From Bacteroidales bacterium (GTDB lineage Bacteria > Bacteroidota > Bacteroidia > Bacteroidales > FEN-979): 64,000 bases of DNA. The position numbers were made by a program, and so were the translations under genes. Shown in pieces: positions 1 to 9,111 of the stretch. Position 1 is the stretch's first letter, and each line of letters begins with the position of its first letter. Location: contig JALNWE010000008.1 of NCBI GenBank assembly GCA_023231065.1, positions 9,500 through 73,499 of the forward strand, read 5' to 3'. A model generated the notes under the pieces. The model saw nothing but the letters and a program-made list of their open reading frames with translations. It searched no databases and was not told the DNA's origin.

Positions 1-1080
1 ATCCCGATGTACCTGCTGATCGGAATTTGGGGAAGTGGCCCGCGGCATTATTCAGCGATGAAGCTCACGCTGATGTTGATGGGAGGTTCTGCACTGATCA
101 TGCTTGGGCTGATCGGCATTTACCTCAACTCCGCCCCCAATGGCGGACCCTTGACGTGGGATATCATAAAAATATCGAAAGAGACCCTCCCGATGGATAT
201 GCAGCGTTTTCTTTTCCCATTACTCTTTGTGGGATTTGGGGTGTTGGGAGCGATGTTCCCGTTCCACACATGGTCACCCGACGGTCATGCCTCGGCGCCA
301 ACCGCGGTTTCCATGCTCCATGCCGGCGTTCTGATGAAATTGGGCGGATATGGTTGTTACCGGGTTGCCGTGTTCCTTCTCCCGCAGGCCGCTCATCAGG
401 TAGGTTGGATTTTCCTGATCCTGGCCACGATCGGGGTCATTTATGGCGCTTTTGGCGCCCTCTGGCAAAAAGATCTTAAATACATCAACGCTTATTCTTC
501 GGTCAGTCATTGTGGCCTGGTGCTATTCGCCATTTTGATGTTCAACCAGACCGCGATGAACGGCGCTATCATGCAGATGATCTCCCATGGTATCATGACG
601 GCCCTCTTCTTTGCCCTCATCGGGATGATATATGGAAGGACCCATACGCGCTATATCAATGAAATGGGAGGGTTGATGAAAGTCATGCCGTTCCTTTCGG
701 TGGCTTATGTTATCGCCGGTCTTGCTTCCTTAGGGCTTCCCGGGTTCAGTGGGTTTGTTGCTGAAATGACCATTTTTGTGGGCGCGTTTCAAAATGCCGA
801 TATTTTCCACCGGGTGGTCACGATCATTGCCGCGTCTTCCATTGTGGTAACAGCTGTTTATATCTTACGCGTCGTGGGTATTTTACTGTTAGGGAAGATC
901 CGTAATGATGAATATGAACAACTCACTGACGCCAAATGGTATGATAAGATCAGTGTGGTATCATTAATCCTGGGCATTACCATCATCGGGGTGGCCCCAC
1001 TGTGGCTTTCGGATATGATTACCGGGGGCCTGGGCCCGATCGTGCAAAAGCTGTTGGCGGCGGCGCCCATGATGCCTTAA
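1..1080 (+). CDS. nuoM: NADH-quinone oxidoreductase subunit M, 5'-truncated by window edge
   Basis: Membrane proton-pumping subunit of respiratory complex I. The reading frame is open to base 1 (Ile-Pro before the first Met), and the 357 visible residues are shorter than the usual roughly 500, so the start lies outside the window. Visible family motifs are FHTWSPDGHASAP (about residues 86-98 from the first Met) and the helix with DLKYINAYSSVSH (about 157-169), whose Lys is part of the proton path in the antiporter-like family. The rest is a series of hydrophobic helices. nuoN follows 58 bases downstream, the normal order in nuo operons. Truncation is an artefact of the window, not a broken gene. 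Confidence 0.95.
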   Translation: MPMYLLIGIWGSGPRHYSAMKLTLMLMGGSALIMLGLIGIYLNSAPNGGPLTWDIIKISKETLPMDMQRFLFPLLFVGFGVLGAMFPFHTWSPDGHASAPTAVSMLHAGVLMKLGGYGCYRVAVFLLPQAAHQVGWIFLILATIGVIYGAFGALWQKDLKYINAYSSVSHCGLVLFAILMFNQTAMNGAIMQMISHGIMTALFFALIGMIYGRTHTRYINEMGGLMKVMPFLSVAYVIAGLASLGLPGFSGFVAEMTIFVGAFQNADIFHRVVTIIAASSIVVTAVYILRVVGILLLGKIRNDEYEQLTDAKWYDKISVVSLILGITIIGVAPLWLSDMITGGLGPIVQKLLAAAPMMP

Positions 1081-1138
1081 CGATGTATAATTTAGGTTTA
1101 CGATATAGGAATTATTGATATAATAAAATTTCTGAACG

Positions 1139-2548
1139 ATGCTGATCATGAGACATGAATTACTGCTGATAGTTATCACGGTAATCCTATTGGTTGTCGA
1201 AATTTTTCTGCCCAATACCCGGAAGCGGAAGATCATTCTTCCGGCCATTCTGCTGATGGCAGCGGTAACGGTTATAGGTTTTTTCCCCGGCACACCGGGA
1301 ATTTTGTTTGGCGGCATGTATCAGTCCACACAGCTCTCCATGTTACTGAAAAATATTCTGAATGTAGGCGTCCTGATTATTTTTATCCAGTCGGTTGACT
1401 GGCTGAAACAGGATCAGAACAAGGAGAAGATCAGTGAATTTTATCTGCTGATGCTTTCGACGCTCATCGGGATGAACTATATGATCTCATCGGGCAATTT
1501 TCTGATGTTTTATCTTGGTCTTGAGCTGGCTACTATTCCGATCGCTGCATTGGCCGCTTATGAAAGGTTTAAAGAGAAATCGGCAGAAGCCGGGGTAAAA
1601 CTGATCTTTATTTCAGCTTTGTCGTCGGGTATTTTATTATACGGACTTTCCATGATATACGGGACTACCGGAACAATGTACTTTGCCGATGTGGCGCCCC
1701 TGATCACCGGAGCCCCGCTACAGGTACTTGCTTTTATCTTCTTTTTCGCCGGAATGGCCTTTAAAATTTCACTGGTCCCGTTCCACCTGTGGACTGCCGA
1801 CGTGTATGAAGGGTCCCCTGTAAATGTTGCATCGTATCTCTCGGTGATTTCCAAGGGAGCAGCCGTTTTCATTTTTACCATCATTCTTTACACGGTATTT
1901 ACAAAAATTGCCGTATTATGGAGTGAAGTCCTTTACGTGATCATCATTTTAACCATTACGGTAGGAAATCTCTTTGCGATGCGTCAGCAAAACCTGAAAC
2001 GGTTTCTTGCATTCTCATCCATTGCCCAGGCAGGGTTCATCTTATTGGGTATCATTAGTCAAAGTCAGGTAGGCATGACCACCGTGATCTACTTTGTGCT
2101 GGTTTATATTTTTTCCAACCTGGGCGCTTTTGGTGTTGTCGGCATCATTTCGAACCGCACCGGAAAAGAAACCATCAATGACTATGACGGGTTATATCGG
2201 ACCAATCCCAAACTCAGCCTCGTGATGATGTTGGCCCTCTTTTCATTAGCCGGAATTCCTCCCCTGGCAGGATTTTTTGGGAAATTCTTCCTGTTTACCG
2301 CCGGGGCCAAGCAAGGATATTATATCCTGGTGCTGATCGCCCTGATCAATACCATTATTTCCTTATATTACTACCTGCTGGTGATCAAAGCGATGTTCCT
2401 TAACAACAGCGACCAACCCATTGCCTATTTTAAAAGCGATAATTATACGCGGTTGGGGCTGATCCTTTGTGTGGCCGGTATCGTGGTGATCGGGTTTACC
2501 AGTTCGGTTTATGAGTTGATTTATAACCTGAGTTTCGGATTGTATTAA
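1139..2548 (+). CDS. nuoN: NADH-quinone oxidoreductase subunit N
   Basis: Last membrane antiporter-like subunit of complex I, 469 residues, full length for the family. It shows many transmembrane helices, the motif FHLWTADVYEGSPVNVASY and the later NLKRFLAFSSIAQAG helix, both typical of NuoN. The start at 1139 (MLIMRHE) has an in-frame alternative at 1148 (MRHELLL); neither has a strong ribosome binding site. It lies 58 bases after nuoM and 16 bases before a small conserved gene, so all are probably co-transcribed. Confidence 0.95.
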   Translation: MLIMRHELLLIVITVILLVVEIFLPNTRKRKIILPAILLMAAVTVIGFFPGTPGILFGGMYQSTQLSMLLKNILNVGVLIIFIQSVDWLKQDQNKEKISEFYLLMLSTLIGMNYMISSGNFLMFYLGLELATIPIAALAAYERFKEKSAEAGVKLIFISALSSGILLYGLSMIYGTTGTMYFADVAPLITGAPLQVLAFIFFFAGMAFKISLVPFHLWTADVYEGSPVNVASYLSVISKGAAVFIFTIILYTVFTKIAVLWSEVLYVIIILTITVGNLFAMRQQNLKRFLAFSSIAQAGFILLGIISQSQVGMTTVIYFVLVYIFSNLGAFGVVGIISNRTGKETINDYDGLYRTNPKLSLVMMLALFSLAGIPPLAGFFGKFFLFTAGAKQGYYILVLIALINTIISLYYYLLVIKAMFLNNSDQPIAYFKSDNYTRLGLILCVAGIVVIGFTSSVYELIYNLSFGLY

Positions 2549-2564
2549 TGGAGGAAGGATAATT

Positions 2565-2894
2565 ATGGCAATGCTCAAAGGGAAACATGTAGTTACAGAA
2601 ATAGAAGGAGTGCGGTGTACTGTTGTCGGGTCCGGGATTTCCGGTGAGCGTGCAGCGTTCCTGAAAGACCTGCTGGCCTATAACGGGTATGAAGTGAAAA
2701 CAGAAGAGGAAAAAGCCAAAGATGGCTCCGGGACTGGCGCCTTCATTCTGGGGGTTACTGATCTTCTGATGAACCCGGTAATAAAGTTATTTCAGAAAAA
2801 GTTTTTCCGGAAAGACGGGAACGTAGTCAATGTGGCGTATTGGAATCAGTGGCCCGATCAATGGGATATCCCTTACTGTCAGATTCAGCATTAA
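2565..2894 (+). CDS. conserved small protein of unknown function downstream of nuoN
   Basis: 109-residue soluble protein with no signal peptide or membrane helix. I do not recognise a named domain. The first part (GKHVVTEIEGVRCTVVGSG) looks like a beta-hairpin start, and the end is rich in aromatic residues (AYWNQWPDQWDIPYC). A purine-rich GGAGGAAGG lies just before the ATG. The 16-base gap after nuoN suggests it belongs to the complex I transcript, but a role in complex I is only guilt by position. Confidence 0.7.
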   Translation: MAMLKGKHVVTEIEGVRCTVVGSGISGERAAFLKDLLAYNGYEVKTEEEKAKDGSGTGAFILGVTDLLMNPVIKLFQKKFFRKDGNVVNVAYWNQWPDQWDIPYCQIQH

Positions 2895-2898
2895 AAAA

Positions 2899-3096
2899 AT
2901 GCAAAAACTGGGCAAATATTTCTCTGTTTTCGTCATTCTCCTTTATTTTTTTCTTGGAATATTTATTCTTGTAAGCCCAAGATTTCAATATCTTCCAAAA
3001 GGGATAAAAATAATTTTTTCGGTCTTTCTGTTCCTGTATGGATGTTACCGCCTGGCCCGGATCTGGACTAAAAGCAGGGAAAATGACGGGGAATAG
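2899..3096 (+). CDS. small two-helix membrane protein
   Basis: 65-residue protein starting at the ATG 4 bases after the stop of the previous gene. The same frame is open further upstream, to an apparent start at 2830, but that would overlap the preceding gene by 65 bases, so the later ATG is preferred. It has two hydrophobic segments (about residues 8-27 and 34-53) joined by a short basic turn and ends in a charged tail. Function unknown. It is followed by a 124-base gap with a promoter-like box and the PstS-like gene. Confidence 0.65.
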   Translation: MQKLGKYFSVFVILLYFFLGIFILVSPRFQYLPKGIKIIFSVFLFLYGCYRLARIWTKSRENDGE

Positions 3097-3172
3097 TCAA
3101 ATTTCCCTTGACAATTTTCCGTTTTGATGTACATTTACCTTTTTAAAACAGCAAGGAGAATAATAATTTTAA

Positions 3173-3180
3173 TAACTTTG
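3173..3180 (+). promoter_or_regulatory. Bacteroidota -7 box (TAACTTTG)
   Basis: Matches the TAnnTTTG -7 consensus of the Bacteroidota primary sigma factor and lies 41 bases before the PstS-like gene start. No clear TTTG -33 box is visible, so this is a candidate only. Confidence 0.45.
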
Positions 3181-3220
3181 TGTTTTACATAAGAATCCAT
3201 TGATTTTTAGTCATTAAGCA

Positions 3221-4177
3221 ATGAAAAATAGAACCATGGACCTGTACAGGTTTTTTTTACCGGCAAGTGTTTTTTTCCTGCTAATAATGAACTCCTGTGG
3301 TGATTCCGGACAAAAAAACACGGATACTCCAACTTCGGGCCGGATCAAAGTAGGGGTTGATGAATCATACCGTCTTCTGATCGATGCAGAGGTTTATACT
3401 TTCGAAGCGATCTATAAAAACGCCCATATTGATGCCCAGTATAAAACGGAAGCCGATGTTATCAATGATTTTATGAACGACTCTGTTCCTTTGATCATCG
3501 TAAATACAAAGCTGAATGAGAAACAAGTTGAATATTTAAGGTCTATTCAGTATGTCCCAAAAACTACTTTGATTGCACACGATGCCATAGCCCTGGTAGT
3601 GAATAATGAAAATCCGGATACGAACCTGTTATATCAAACCGTAAAAGATATTTTCCTTGGAAAGATAACATCCTGGAAACAGATCAATCCAAAGTCAAAA
3701 TTAGGGCCCCTGCGGGTTGTTTTTGATCATCTTAAATCGTCCAATCCCCGGTATTTCAAAGAAAAATTCGCCCTGGATTCATTCCCCCCGACTTGTTCTG
3801 CCGTACAAAACAACGAGGAGGTTATTAAATATGTTGAAAATAACAAAAATGGCATAGGGATTGTAAGTGTCAACTGGATCAGCGATAAACAAGATACCGT
3901 GTCGAACAATTTCTTAAAACGAATTAAAGTCATAGGCATTGCCCTGGAGGGTGACAACAACCAGGATACTTATTTTTACCGGCCTTATCAGGGTTATATT
4001 GCCGAAGGGTCTTATCCTTTTACCCGTGAAATATATTGCATTAACCGTCAGCCATATTCCGGTCTGGCGTTTGGTTTTTCAGCGTTTGTTGCCGGGGAGA
4101 AAGGCCAGCTTATTCTATTACATTCAGGATTGGTCCCGGCAGCGATGCCTGTTCGGATAGTTGAAATAAAACATTAA
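3221..4177 (+). CDS. PstS-like periplasmic substrate-binding lipoprotein
   Basis: 318 residues of the PstS/PBP-like phosphate-binding superfamily. The N-terminus is a lipoprotein signal ending in a plausible lipobox (LIMNSC, Cys26), and the body carries typical features such as VKDIFLGKITSWKQINP (about residues 141-157). In Bacteroidota such stand-alone PstS-like proteins often sit beside exbB/exbD/tonB instead of with pstCAB, as here, so a role linked to the TonB energy complex is more likely than ABC-type phosphate uptake. The start at 3221 has an in-frame alternative at 3236. A TPR gene follows after 17 bases. Confidence 0.8.
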   Translation: MKNRTMDLYRFFLPASVFFLLIMNSCGDSGQKNTDTPTSGRIKVGVDESYRLLIDAEVYTFEAIYKNAHIDAQYKTEADVINDFMNDSVPLIIVNTKLNEKQVEYLRSIQYVPKTTLIAHDAIALVVNNENPDTNLLYQTVKDIFLGKITSWKQINPKSKLGPLRVVFDHLKSSNPRYFKEKFALDSFPPTCSAVQNNEEVIKYVENNKNGIGIVSVNWISDKQDTVSNNFLKRIKVIGIALEGDNNQDTYFYRPYQGYIAEGSYPFTREIYCINRQPYSGLAFGFSAFVAGEKGQLILLHSGLVPAAMPVRIVEIKH

Positions 4178-4194
4178 ACAGAGGAGAACTTTTT

Positions 4195-5889
4195 ATGTCC
4201 AGATTTGCTAAACCAGTTCCCGGAGTCCTTGCCTCCCTTATCTTTTTCACTTTTTTGGTACAGACTTCCGCACAGGATTTGAAAACTGCCATTAAACTGA
4301 CTAAGAGTGAACAATTCGCCGCCGCCAGTTCCATGTTTAAAACCCTGATACAGAAAACACCCAGCGATGGTGATCTATATTATTATTACGGGCGGAGTTT
4401 ATTGGATAAATATTATTCTGACACGCTCAATCTTTCATTTGAAGAGAAAGCGGATTCGGCAAAAGCTATTTACGAATCCGGTATTAAACAGGATCCTGCA
4501 AATCCCCTGAACTATATTGGTATGGGTGGATTATCCCTTATAAAAAAACAAATCCCGGCAGCCCAGGAGTATTTTTCCAAGGCCCTGTCTTTAATGCCCT
4601 CAAAGGCTAATAAAACCATTAAAATGGAACCCTCCCGCCAGGGATTGGTCCTCATTCAGATGGCTGAGGCTTATGTGACGGCAAATGTCGCTGACACCGC
4701 CAATGTTTTTTCCATCTTGCGCAATGCTGAAAAGCTCGACAGTAAAAATCCTGAACTTTACATCGTCAAAGGGGATGTTTATTTTTATCTGTTGAACGAC
4801 GGGTCAAAAGCTATTTCGAATTATAACATGGCCCAGGCGCTGGACCCTACATCCCCGGAAGCCAAATTACGGGTTGGCCTGTTATGGCTACGCGCCAGGC
4901 AATATACCAACGCGCTGAATTATTACGCGGAGGTTGTAAAAATGGATTCCACCTTTGCACCGGCTTACCGTGAGTTGGGATCGTTACTCTCGCGTGCCGG
5001 CAGACAGGAAGAAGCCAAAGTTAATTTTTATAAATTTCTGGAGCTTTCGCGCAATGTTTCAGCCCGCAAACAATTTGTGAATACCCTGATCGATCTTAAC
5101 GATTATCCCGAAGCCATTGTCCAATTGAAAGAAATTTTAAAGGTGGATACGAATGACAATGATGTTAACCGGGCCCTGGCTTATTCTTATTTTGAAACCC
5201 AGCAATATGACAAAGCGCTTGCTTCCATCCGGAAATTTATCGCCCATGCCAATACCTCAAAGATACGTCCTCTCGATTACATTTATTATGGCAGGACTTT
5301 GGCAAAACTGAAAATGGATTCCCTTGCGCCGGAACAACTTTTAAAGGCCTATGGCATGGATACGACCAAAGCAGAGCTTATTTCTGAAGCCGCCTTATGC
5401 TGGACCAAGATTAAGAAATACGACAAGGCCAGGGAGTTATATGAGAAGAAAATCATTTTAAACAAGGCGACGGGTATGGATTATTATAACCTTGGCAAAG
5501 TTTATTACAGTATTCAGGATTATGTGAAAGCGGATACCAACCTGGCCATTTTCAACAACATGCAGCCCGAATATGTGCAGGGATGGGTATGGCGCGCCAG
5601 GGCCAAATCAAACCTTGATCCCGAAAGTCAGGCCGGCTTGGCAAAGCCAATCTATGAAACCATATTGGAAAAGACCCAGGCTGATACCGCCAAATATGTA
5701 AAAGAGAGAATAGAATCGATGTACTTTCTGGCCTTTTATAATTTTTTGCAATACAATCAGACAAAGAACAAAGAATTTGCCATCAAGGCGGTGGAATACG
5801 GGACACGGATCAATGCCATTGATCCCACTGATGATAAAGCTGAGAAATCCAAGCAAATCATAGATGTTTTGAAAGACAAGATCAAATAA
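4195..5889 (+). CDS. exported tetratricopeptide repeat protein
   Basis: 564 residues beginning with a signal peptide (cleavage likely after QTSAQ, about residue 27). The remainder is a long chain of TPR-like helix pairs, for example AEAYVTANVADTANVFSIL and FAPAYRELGSLLSRAGRQEE. It probably acts as a periplasmic scaffold. It follows the PstS-like gene by 17 bases and precedes exbB by 95 bases, a gene order common in this phylum. An AGAGGAG ribosome-binding-like stretch precedes the ATG. Confidence 0.85.
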   Translation: MSRFAKPVPGVLASLIFFTFLVQTSAQDLKTAIKLTKSEQFAAASSMFKTLIQKTPSDGDLYYYYGRSLLDKYYSDTLNLSFEEKADSAKAIYESGIKQDPANPLNYIGMGGLSLIKKQIPAAQEYFSKALSLMPSKANKTIKMEPSRQGLVLIQMAEAYVTANVADTANVFSILRNAEKLDSKNPELYIVKGDVYFYLLNDGSKAISNYNMAQALDPTSPEAKLRVGLLWLRARQYTNALNYYAEVVKMDSTFAPAYRELGSLLSRAGRQEEAKVNFYKFLELSRNVSARKQFVNTLIDLNDYPEAIVQLKEILKVDTNDNDVNRALAYSYFETQQYDKALASIRKFIAHANTSKIRPLDYIYYGRTLAKLKMDSLAPEQLLKAYGMDTTKAELISEAALCWTKIKKYDKARELYEKKIILNKATGMDYYNLGKVYYSIQDYVKADTNLAIFNNMQPEYVQGWVWRARAKSNLDPESQAGLAKPIYETILEKTQADTAKYVKERIESMYFLAFYNFLQYNQTKNKEFAIKAVEYGTRINAIDPTDDKAEKSKQIIDVLKDKIK

Positions 5890-5917
5890 CAATTTTTATT
5901 TCTTTTTATATTTTTTT

Positions 5918-5925
5918 TACCTTTG
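5918..5925 (+). promoter_or_regulatory. Bacteroidota -7 box (TACCTTTG) before exbB
   Basis: A TAnnTTTG match preceded by a very T-rich tract and placed 59 bases upstream of the exbB start. It suggests that exbB-exbD-exbD-tonB has its own promoter in addition to read-through from the TPR gene. Confidence 0.5.
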
Positions 5926-5984
5926 CAGGCCTATTATTAAGAAATTCAATAATTCAAACATTTTTTAATCTAAAACTTTTTACG

Positions 5985-6806
5985 ATGAGCAAGAAAAATA
6001 GCAAAGGCGGATCTTTGGGTGCCGCTTTACAGTCAACATTCACTGTGTTAGCGATTGTTTTGGCTTTCATAGTAGGTTTCCTGGTTTTTAAGTTTATCTT
6101 CGGAAACCCGGTGAACTTTGAAGGTGGCAACAATAAAGGGATGCCACTTAATGGTAGTTTATTAGGGACTATCTATAAAGGAGGTGTGATTGTTCCGTTC
6201 CTTATTGGGCTCAACCTGCTGGTTATTATCTTTTCTATTGAAAGGGGTATTACGCTGGTACGCGCCAAGGGAAAAGGCAGAATCAATGTGTTTGTAAAAA
6301 GTTTGCAGAATTTCCTCGATGGAAATAAAATTGAAGACGCTGTTGCTGCCTGCGACAAACAACGCGGTTCATTGGCCAATGTAATGAAAGCCGGCCTTCT
6401 CCGTTATCGCACATTACAGAATGATGTCAATCTGGTGAAAGATCAAAAGATCCTTTCACTCCAGAAAGAATTTGAAGAAGCTTCGGCCCTTGAGCTCCCG
6501 ATGCTTTCGCGAAACCTGGTTATCCTTTCCACCATCGCTTCAATCTCCGTACTGACCGGTCTTATGGGAACGGTACTTGGTATGATCAAGGCCTTTGCCG
6601 CTCTTGCAACTGCTGGTTCGCCTGATGCGCTTGCCCTTGCAACCGGTATTTCCGAGGCCCTTGTCAATACTGCATTCGGTATCTTCGGATCCCTGATGGC
6701 CATCGTGGCTTACAATTTCTTTTCCACCCAGATTGATAACTTTACTTTCAAAATTGACGAAGCCGGATTCAGCCTTGTTCAGTCATTTGCAGCTGGCGCC
6801 AAGTAA
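5985..6806 (+). CDS. exbB: MotA/TolQ/ExbB proton channel family protein
   Basis: Inner-membrane subunit of the proton channel that energises TonB-dependent outer-membrane transport. It is 273 residues with an extra N-terminal helix (about 19-39) before the three canonical helices (about 68-86, 176-205 and 222-245). Family motifs are GLMGTVLGMIKAF (192-204) and GISEALVNTAFG (221-232). It is followed by two exbD genes and tonB on the same strand, a complete energy-transducing set. These would power the SusC porin encoded later in the window as well as other receptors. Confidence 0.93.
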   Translation: MSKKNSKGGSLGAALQSTFTVLAIVLAFIVGFLVFKFIFGNPVNFEGGNNKGMPLNGSLLGTIYKGGVIVPFLIGLNLLVIIFSIERGITLVRAKGKGRINVFVKSLQNFLDGNKIEDAVAACDKQRGSLANVMKAGLLRYRTLQNDVNLVKDQKILSLQKEFEEASALELPMLSRNLVILSTIASISVLTGLMGTVLGMIKAFAALATAGSPDALALATGISEALVNTAFGIFGSLMAIVAYNFFSTQIDNFTFKIDEAGFSLVQSFAAGAK

Positions 6807-6825
6807 TTAAAAAAAGTAGAACCCT

Positions 6826-7461
6826 ATGCCAAAAATTAAATCTCCCGCAAGATCTCCGCACATAGACATGACGCCTATGGTGGATTTATTTTCCTTGCTG
6901 CTTACTTTTTTCATGTTGACCGCTACATTTCGTCCCCAGGAAGCCACTCCGATTACAACCCCTTCATCGGTTTCGGAAAAGACCATCCCGGATAATGACC
7001 TCATGACAATTTTTGTCGCTAAAGACGGGAAAGTTTTCTTTAACATTGACAATGGTAAAGATACCACTACCCACTTCAGGAAGAAATTGCTTGAAAAAAT
7101 TGGCGAACAGTATAAAATAACCTTTACCCCCCAGGAACTGGACAAATTCGGGACTATGGCTGCATTTGGTATGCCGGTTAAGGATATCAGGGCCTGGCTT
7201 AGCGAGAGTGATTCGAAATTACGCGAAAAACACATGGTGGGTATCCCGATGGATTCGACCGATAACCAGTTAGCGTGGTGGGTCCGTCTGGCCCGTCTGA
7301 CGAATACCTCTGCTGAAGTCGCTATCAAAGGGGATGGAGAAACCAATTATACTGACGTGAAAAAAGTCATGGACCTGCTCCAGGAAAACAAGGTAAATAA
7401 GTTTAATCTCGTTACCAATCTGGCAAAAGAAGAAGTTTTGTTGAAAGATTTACCAAAGTAA
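6826..7461 (+). CDS. exbD: ExbD-family biopolymer transport protein (first copy)
   Basis: 211 residues with a short cytoplasmic start, one transmembrane helix (about 17-35) and a periplasmic domain. The helix begins HIDMTPMVDLFSLLLTFF, where Asp20 matches the conserved protonatable Asp of ExbD/TolR. The periplasmic part is longer than in enterobacterial ExbD (about 140 residues in total), as is common in Bacteroidota. It lies 19 bases after exbB and 36 before the second exbD, with which it may form a heterodimeric stator. Confidence 0.92.
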   Translation: MPKIKSPARSPHIDMTPMVDLFSLLLTFFMLTATFRPQEATPITTPSSVSEKTIPDNDLMTIFVAKDGKVFFNIDNGKDTTTHFRKKLLEKIGEQYKITFTPQELDKFGTMAAFGMPVKDIRAWLSESDSKLREKHMVGIPMDSTDNQLAWWVRLARLTNTSAEVAIKGDGETNYTDVKKVMDLLQENKVNKFNLVTNLAKEEVLLKDLPK

Positions 7462-7497
7462 GGTAACCTGCTATTAATCCCAAAAACATAAACCAAT

Positions 7498-8136
7498 ATG
7501 GGTGAAATTATTCAAGAGGAAAAAGGGAAAAAGGGTGGAAAGCGTAAAGTAAAGAAACAAAGCACCCGCATCGATATGACCCCCATGGTCGACCTGATGT
7601 GTTTGCTTATCACCTTCTTCATGCTTACCACAGCTTTTAGCAAGGCCAAGGTCATGGTAATCACCATGCCTGAAAAAGATCAAACAAATGAACCTAAGAA
7701 TGCCCCGAGAATCTCCGCTGAACGGACGCTGAATATTCTCCTTACAGATGGCGATAAGGTCTATTTTTATCAAGGTCTTGCCGATCCTAAAAAACCGCCA
7801 TTACCCCAACTGGTTAAATCTGATTTCAGCAAAGACGGTATTCGCAAAGTATTGTTACTGAGAAATAAAGATCTCTTTACTAAGATTGCAGAATACCGTG
7901 AAAAACGATTGACCGGAAAAATAGTGGTAGCGGATACAACAGCCGATAATGCAATCAAGAGTTTTAAAAAAGAGGACCGTAAGGGACCGATTGTATTGAT
8001 CAAGGCTGACGATAAAACAAAGTACAAGGACATCGTTAATATCATCGACGAAATGGCCATCTGCAACATTGCAAGTTATGCCATTGTGGATCTTTCTCCC
8101 GTGGAGATTGAAATGTTAAAGAATGCTCCTAAATAA
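7498..8136 (+). CDS. exbD: ExbD-family biopolymer transport protein (second copy)
   Basis: 212-residue paralogue of the preceding gene. A very basic N-terminus (KGKKGGKRKVKK) precedes the helix RIDMTPMVDLMCLLITFF with the key Asp at about residue 32. The periplasmic part differs clearly from the first copy, arguing for a functional pair and not a recent duplication. It lies between the first exbD and tonB with short gaps. Confidence 0.92.
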   Translation: MGEIIQEEKGKKGGKRKVKKQSTRIDMTPMVDLMCLLITFFMLTTAFSKAKVMVITMPEKDQTNEPKNAPRISAERTLNILLTDGDKVYFYQGLADPKKPPLPQLVKSDFSKDGIRKVLLLRNKDLFTKIAEYREKRLTGKIVVADTTADNAIKSFKKEDRKGPIVLIKADDKTKYKDIVNIIDEMAICNIASYAIVDLSPVEIEMLKNAPK

Positions 8137-8176
8137 TTCAAGATGATGTTTTTTAACACTTTAAAAACCTATTTGT

Positions 8177-8959
8177 ATGGCAATTGAAAAACAGCATGTT
8201 GAGCCGCTGGATGAAATTGTTTTCAAGAGCAGGAACAAGGAGTATGGGTCCTACATGCTTCGTAAAAAATACAGGAGATATGTAACCATATCCTTGCTTA
8301 TCGGACTCCTGATTTTGAGTTGCGTGGTTGGCTATCCTTTGATAGATGCTTATCGGACTAAAAGCAAATTAATCAGGGAGCGTGAAAAGGTAGTAGGCGT
8401 GACCATGGATAACCTGAAGCAGGAAGAAGCCCCACCCCCGCCACCCCCGCCACCTCCTCCTGAAGCCCTGGTGGAAAAAGTAAAATTCACGGCGCCGGTC
8501 GTTGTCGAAGACACAACCATCGAAACAGGCCTTGCCACCCAGGATGACCTCTCTGCTAAGGTTAATACCGATGTGCCCACCGAAGAGGTTGAAGTTGAAA
8601 TAAAGGAGGAAGCCCCCAAAGTTATCGAAACCCCTGTACAGGCAGAGATTTTTACAGTTGTTGAAGAACAACCCGGTTATCCCGGCGGGGAAGAAGCGCG
8701 TATCTCATTTTTGCAGTCGAATATCAAATATCCTCAGGAAGCCAAGGAATTGGGTATCCAGGGAAAGGTTTTCGTGACCTTCGTTGTGGAGGTTGACGGG
8801 TCTATCTCCGATGTAAGGGTCCTTCGCGGAATTGGAGGCGGTTGCGATGATGAGGCTATCCGCGTCGTTAAATCAATGCCCAAATGGATCCCCGGGAAAC
8901 AACGGGGAGTCCCTGTAAGGGTTCAGTTTAACCTTCCAATCAAGTTTACGCTACAGTAA
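8177..8959 (+). CDS. tonB: TonB family energy transducer
   Basis: 260 residues. A cytoplasmic N-terminus of about 35 residues precedes one transmembrane helix (about 36-54), then a run of ten prolines (86-95) and an acidic Pro/Val-rich periplasmic spacer. The C-terminal TonB domain (about 168-260) starts YPGGEEARISFLQSNIKYP and includes GIQGKVFVTFVVEVDG. This architecture is usual for Bacteroidota TonB. It is the last gene of the exb set and is closed by a strong terminator. Confidence 0.93.
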   Translation: MAIEKQHVEPLDEIVFKSRNKEYGSYMLRKKYRRYVTISLLIGLLILSCVVGYPLIDAYRTKSKLIREREKVVGVTMDNLKQEEAPPPPPPPPPPEALVEKVKFTAPVVVEDTTIETGLATQDDLSAKVNTDVPTEEVEVEIKEEAPKVIETPVQAEIFTVVEEQPGYPGGEEARISFLQSNIKYPQEAKELGIQGKVFVTFVVEVDGSISDVRVLRGIGGGCDDEAIRVVKSMPKWIPGKQRGVPVRVQFNLPIKFTLQ

Positions 8960-8976
8960 AAGTTTTAGATTATTCT

Positions 8977-9011
8977 AAAAAAGGCGGGTTGTTTTTCAGC
9001 CCGCCTTTTTT
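8977..9011 (+). terminator. intrinsic terminator after tonB
   Basis: Twelve-base-pair stem (six A, GGCGGG) with an 11-base loop and the complement CCCGCC followed by six T. A classic rho-independent terminator directly after tonB. Confidence 0.9.
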
Positions 9012-9018
9012 AGTGTGT

Positions 9019-9051
9019 GTGTGCCCTGCATGAGCATCATGCAGCGCACAC
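9019..9051. repeat. imperfect inverted repeat (15-base arms)
   Basis: Arms 9019-9033 and 9037-9051 are complementary except for one position, with a 3-base loop. It has no T-run, so it is not a second terminator. It lies between the tonB terminator and the group II intron remnant. Function unknown. Confidence 0.6.
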
Positions 9052-9111
9052 TTGTTGTAAACTGTTGAAAAAGATTAAAAATACAAATGTTTTTTCAAGG
9101 GCCAAAAACAA

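Noticed and set aside
9019..9051. Inverted repeat as a group IIC intron target terminator
   Set aside because: It has no T-run and the intron-like 5' end is about 60 bases downstream, whereas class C introns insert right after terminator stems.
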